In this document: piece after piece, positions 62,520-64,000 of the stretch
Layout: the number at the start of each line of letters is the position of its first letter
How positions within the stretch are numbered: position 1 is the first letter of the stretch
Assembly (NCBI RefSeq): GCF_031755915.1
Contig: NC_083382.1
Coordinates: 33,192,501-33,256,500 of the forward strand
Direction: 5' to 3'
Length of the DNA stretch: 64,000 nt
Origin: Ziziphus jujuba
Taxonomy: Eukaryota; Streptophyta; Magnoliopsida; Rosales; Rhamnaceae
Program-made: the position numbers and the translations under genes
Notes under the pieces: generated by a model
What the model was told of the DNA's origin: nothing
Database searches by the model: none
Seen by the model: the letters and a program-made list of their open reading frames with translations, nothing else

Positions 62520-63571
62520 AGGGTATACGTGGAATGTTACAAGAATATAAACTGATAAATTAATCCAATATTGCAAAAATAAAGTAACGTCTTGTGGAAT
62601 GATCAGCTTATTTGTTATGCAATATATCATGTTTGACTCATTCTAAATAATATATATGAAATAGAGTTCACTACAATTATTATGTCTCTCTCAATATGTA
62701 TACATATATATATATATATATATTTTTTTTTTTTTTGAGACCCTTAATTTTATTTTTGATGTTAATGCGTGGACCCTGCATTTTAAATTTTTCTAATCCC
62801 TCAATTTTAATTTTAATTTCAATGTGAACCAAAAATTAAGAAATTTTGGTGAAAATGATTGTATTTGAGGAAAATTAAATTAATGGAATGCCCAAATATA
62901 TAATTAACTTTATAAAAAAACTAAAGTTAATTATAGTGCAGTTCTCGCCAAAAAAAAAAAAAAAGTAGTAAAGTTAATTATGTATTGCCATATTGAAATT
63001 AATCAAAATTAAAATTATATAAAGGTCTCAATTACAAATATTGAAAATGCATGTATAAAGTTTGAAACTTCTCCGAAACATACAAATTTAATTACAAGTA
63101 ACTAATATCTGTACAGACAACAAAACCTAGATTAATAGTTGGTTTTTGATTCCGGAAATCAAAACTGAGTTGGTTTCTAAAAAGATTGTGTTCTACGAAA
63201 CTGGGTTTTATAAATGAATAGTGCTTGTGATTAATAAAAAGGGCCTTTCGTTTGCTCTACTAGATTATCTTCACGAACATGACTCTTACTAGTTACATAG
63301 TATATGTAAAATGATTTTGGCTTTTCAAAAGTATTACATGGGAGCACCTATAAAAGTCCAAATACGATCTCCCTAATAAAGATTAATAATTTTGGACCAC
63401 GCAAGAAAATGAGCTAGAAGTTTAATATTAAACCGCTAGCATTTCCACTTTCCAATTTAACACAGAGCAGTAGTTATGGACTCCTGCCTCAAAATTATAC
63501 TGATATTAATCAGATAATCATATAAATATATATTGGCCATTTTGTTAGACTTTGTGTATATATATATATAT

Positions 63572-63622
<51 letters not shown>

Positions 63623-63779
63623 TTAACTTCCAAATTTATAGTTGCATTATTCTGCAGTTTATTTGAACTACTTATCATTGGTTTCTTCTTTTAATTCATG
63701 AAAACTAACAATCAATGTTATTCAACATTGTTGAACATCCACATCATGACCTTTCAAGTTTTCTGATAAAAAGAGACAC
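62520..63779. other. Intergenic region after the peroxidase gene
   Basis: AT-rich with TA tracts (62701-62724, 63556-63602) and a GA run (63601-63620). No gene is visible. Confidence 0.6.
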
Positions 63780-63814
63780 GTACCCAACTTTCAATTCCTA
63801 AATATATAGTTTAT

Positions 63815-64000
63815 TTTATGATATCAAGAAGATAAGATTGATATATAGGTGGAACTTTGAATTTGGTATCAATTAATTTAAGTTTTTTTTTTTTTTTATT
63901 TGGTACACAATCATACAATCAAGTAAAAGTCTACAAACTAGAAACTAGATAAGGGCGTGTAATCAACCGTACGCTATAAAGTCGAATTTATTGCTTAAAT
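63815..64000. repeat. Start of a third peroxidase-upstream segment
   Basis: The 'agataagattgat' and 'ataggtggaactttgaa' blocks near 63830-63860, and 'gtgtaatc.aaccgt.cg.taaagtc.aa.tt.ttgctta' at 63956-64000, match 50965-51150 and 60110-60300 upstream of the two peroxidases. In copy 1 the equivalent of base 64000 lies about 330 bp before the start codon, so a third peroxidase may begin just outside the window. Confidence 0.65.

Overview
This is a nuclear plant sequence, almost certainly a eudicot. The signs are AT-rich intergenic DNA, TA microsatellites, nested Ty3/gypsy, Ty1/copia, hAT, MULE and TRIM elements, a plastid ndhA fragment, plant B3-domain genes, and class III peroxidases with the classic four-exon structure. 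I cannot name the species. Genes are few, and most of the window is mobile DNA inserted into an old tandem or segmental duplication.

Layout. 0.4-1.0 kb is one copy (C) of a duplicated intergenic segment. 1.3-2.1 kb is an AT-rich inverted repeat. 2.1-9.0 kb is a decayed chromovirus-like gypsy element with its 3' LTR but no recognisable 5' LTR; it abuts an Athila/Tat-like gypsy element (9.0-17.4 kb). That element is itself split by a 2.86-kb solo LTR with a 5-bp target duplication. 17.4-19.3 kb is the 5' part of a Ty1/copia element on the minus strand. 19.3-28.2 kb is host sequence with a small B3 gene (21.9 kb), duplication copy A, and a 250-bp plastid ndhA insert.

Between about 28.2 and 50.0 kb lies a block with no counterpart in the paralogous copy. 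It holds a 16.1-kb MULE (29083-45213, 9-bp TSD), itself split by a 5.98-kb hAT element with a full-length transposase ORF (32484-38465, 8-bp TSD), a solo LTR of the same chromovirus family (45237-46382, 5-bp TSD) and a 427-bp TRIM (47879-48305). The MULE is the highlight. Besides a MuDR-type transposase it carries fragments of at least three host genes on one strand (a D3-type cyclin, a FAR1-related FRS10/11-like gene and a VPS37-like ESCRT-I gene). It also carries a 2.3-kb array of about 255-bp units that flips orientation in the middle.

50.0-64.0 kb is a tandem peroxidase locus: a broken peroxidase (51.5-53.0 kb; start codon lost, last exon truncated), a second B3 gene (54.6-55.0 kb), duplication copy B (56.7-59.0 kb), an intact four-exon peroxidase (60.67-62.5 kb), and at the right edge the upstream region of what is probably a third peroxidase copy.

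The genes expected to work are the intact secreted peroxidase, the two short B3 proteins (putative DNA binding) and possibly the hAT transposase. All other coding sequence is broken transposon or captured gene fragment.
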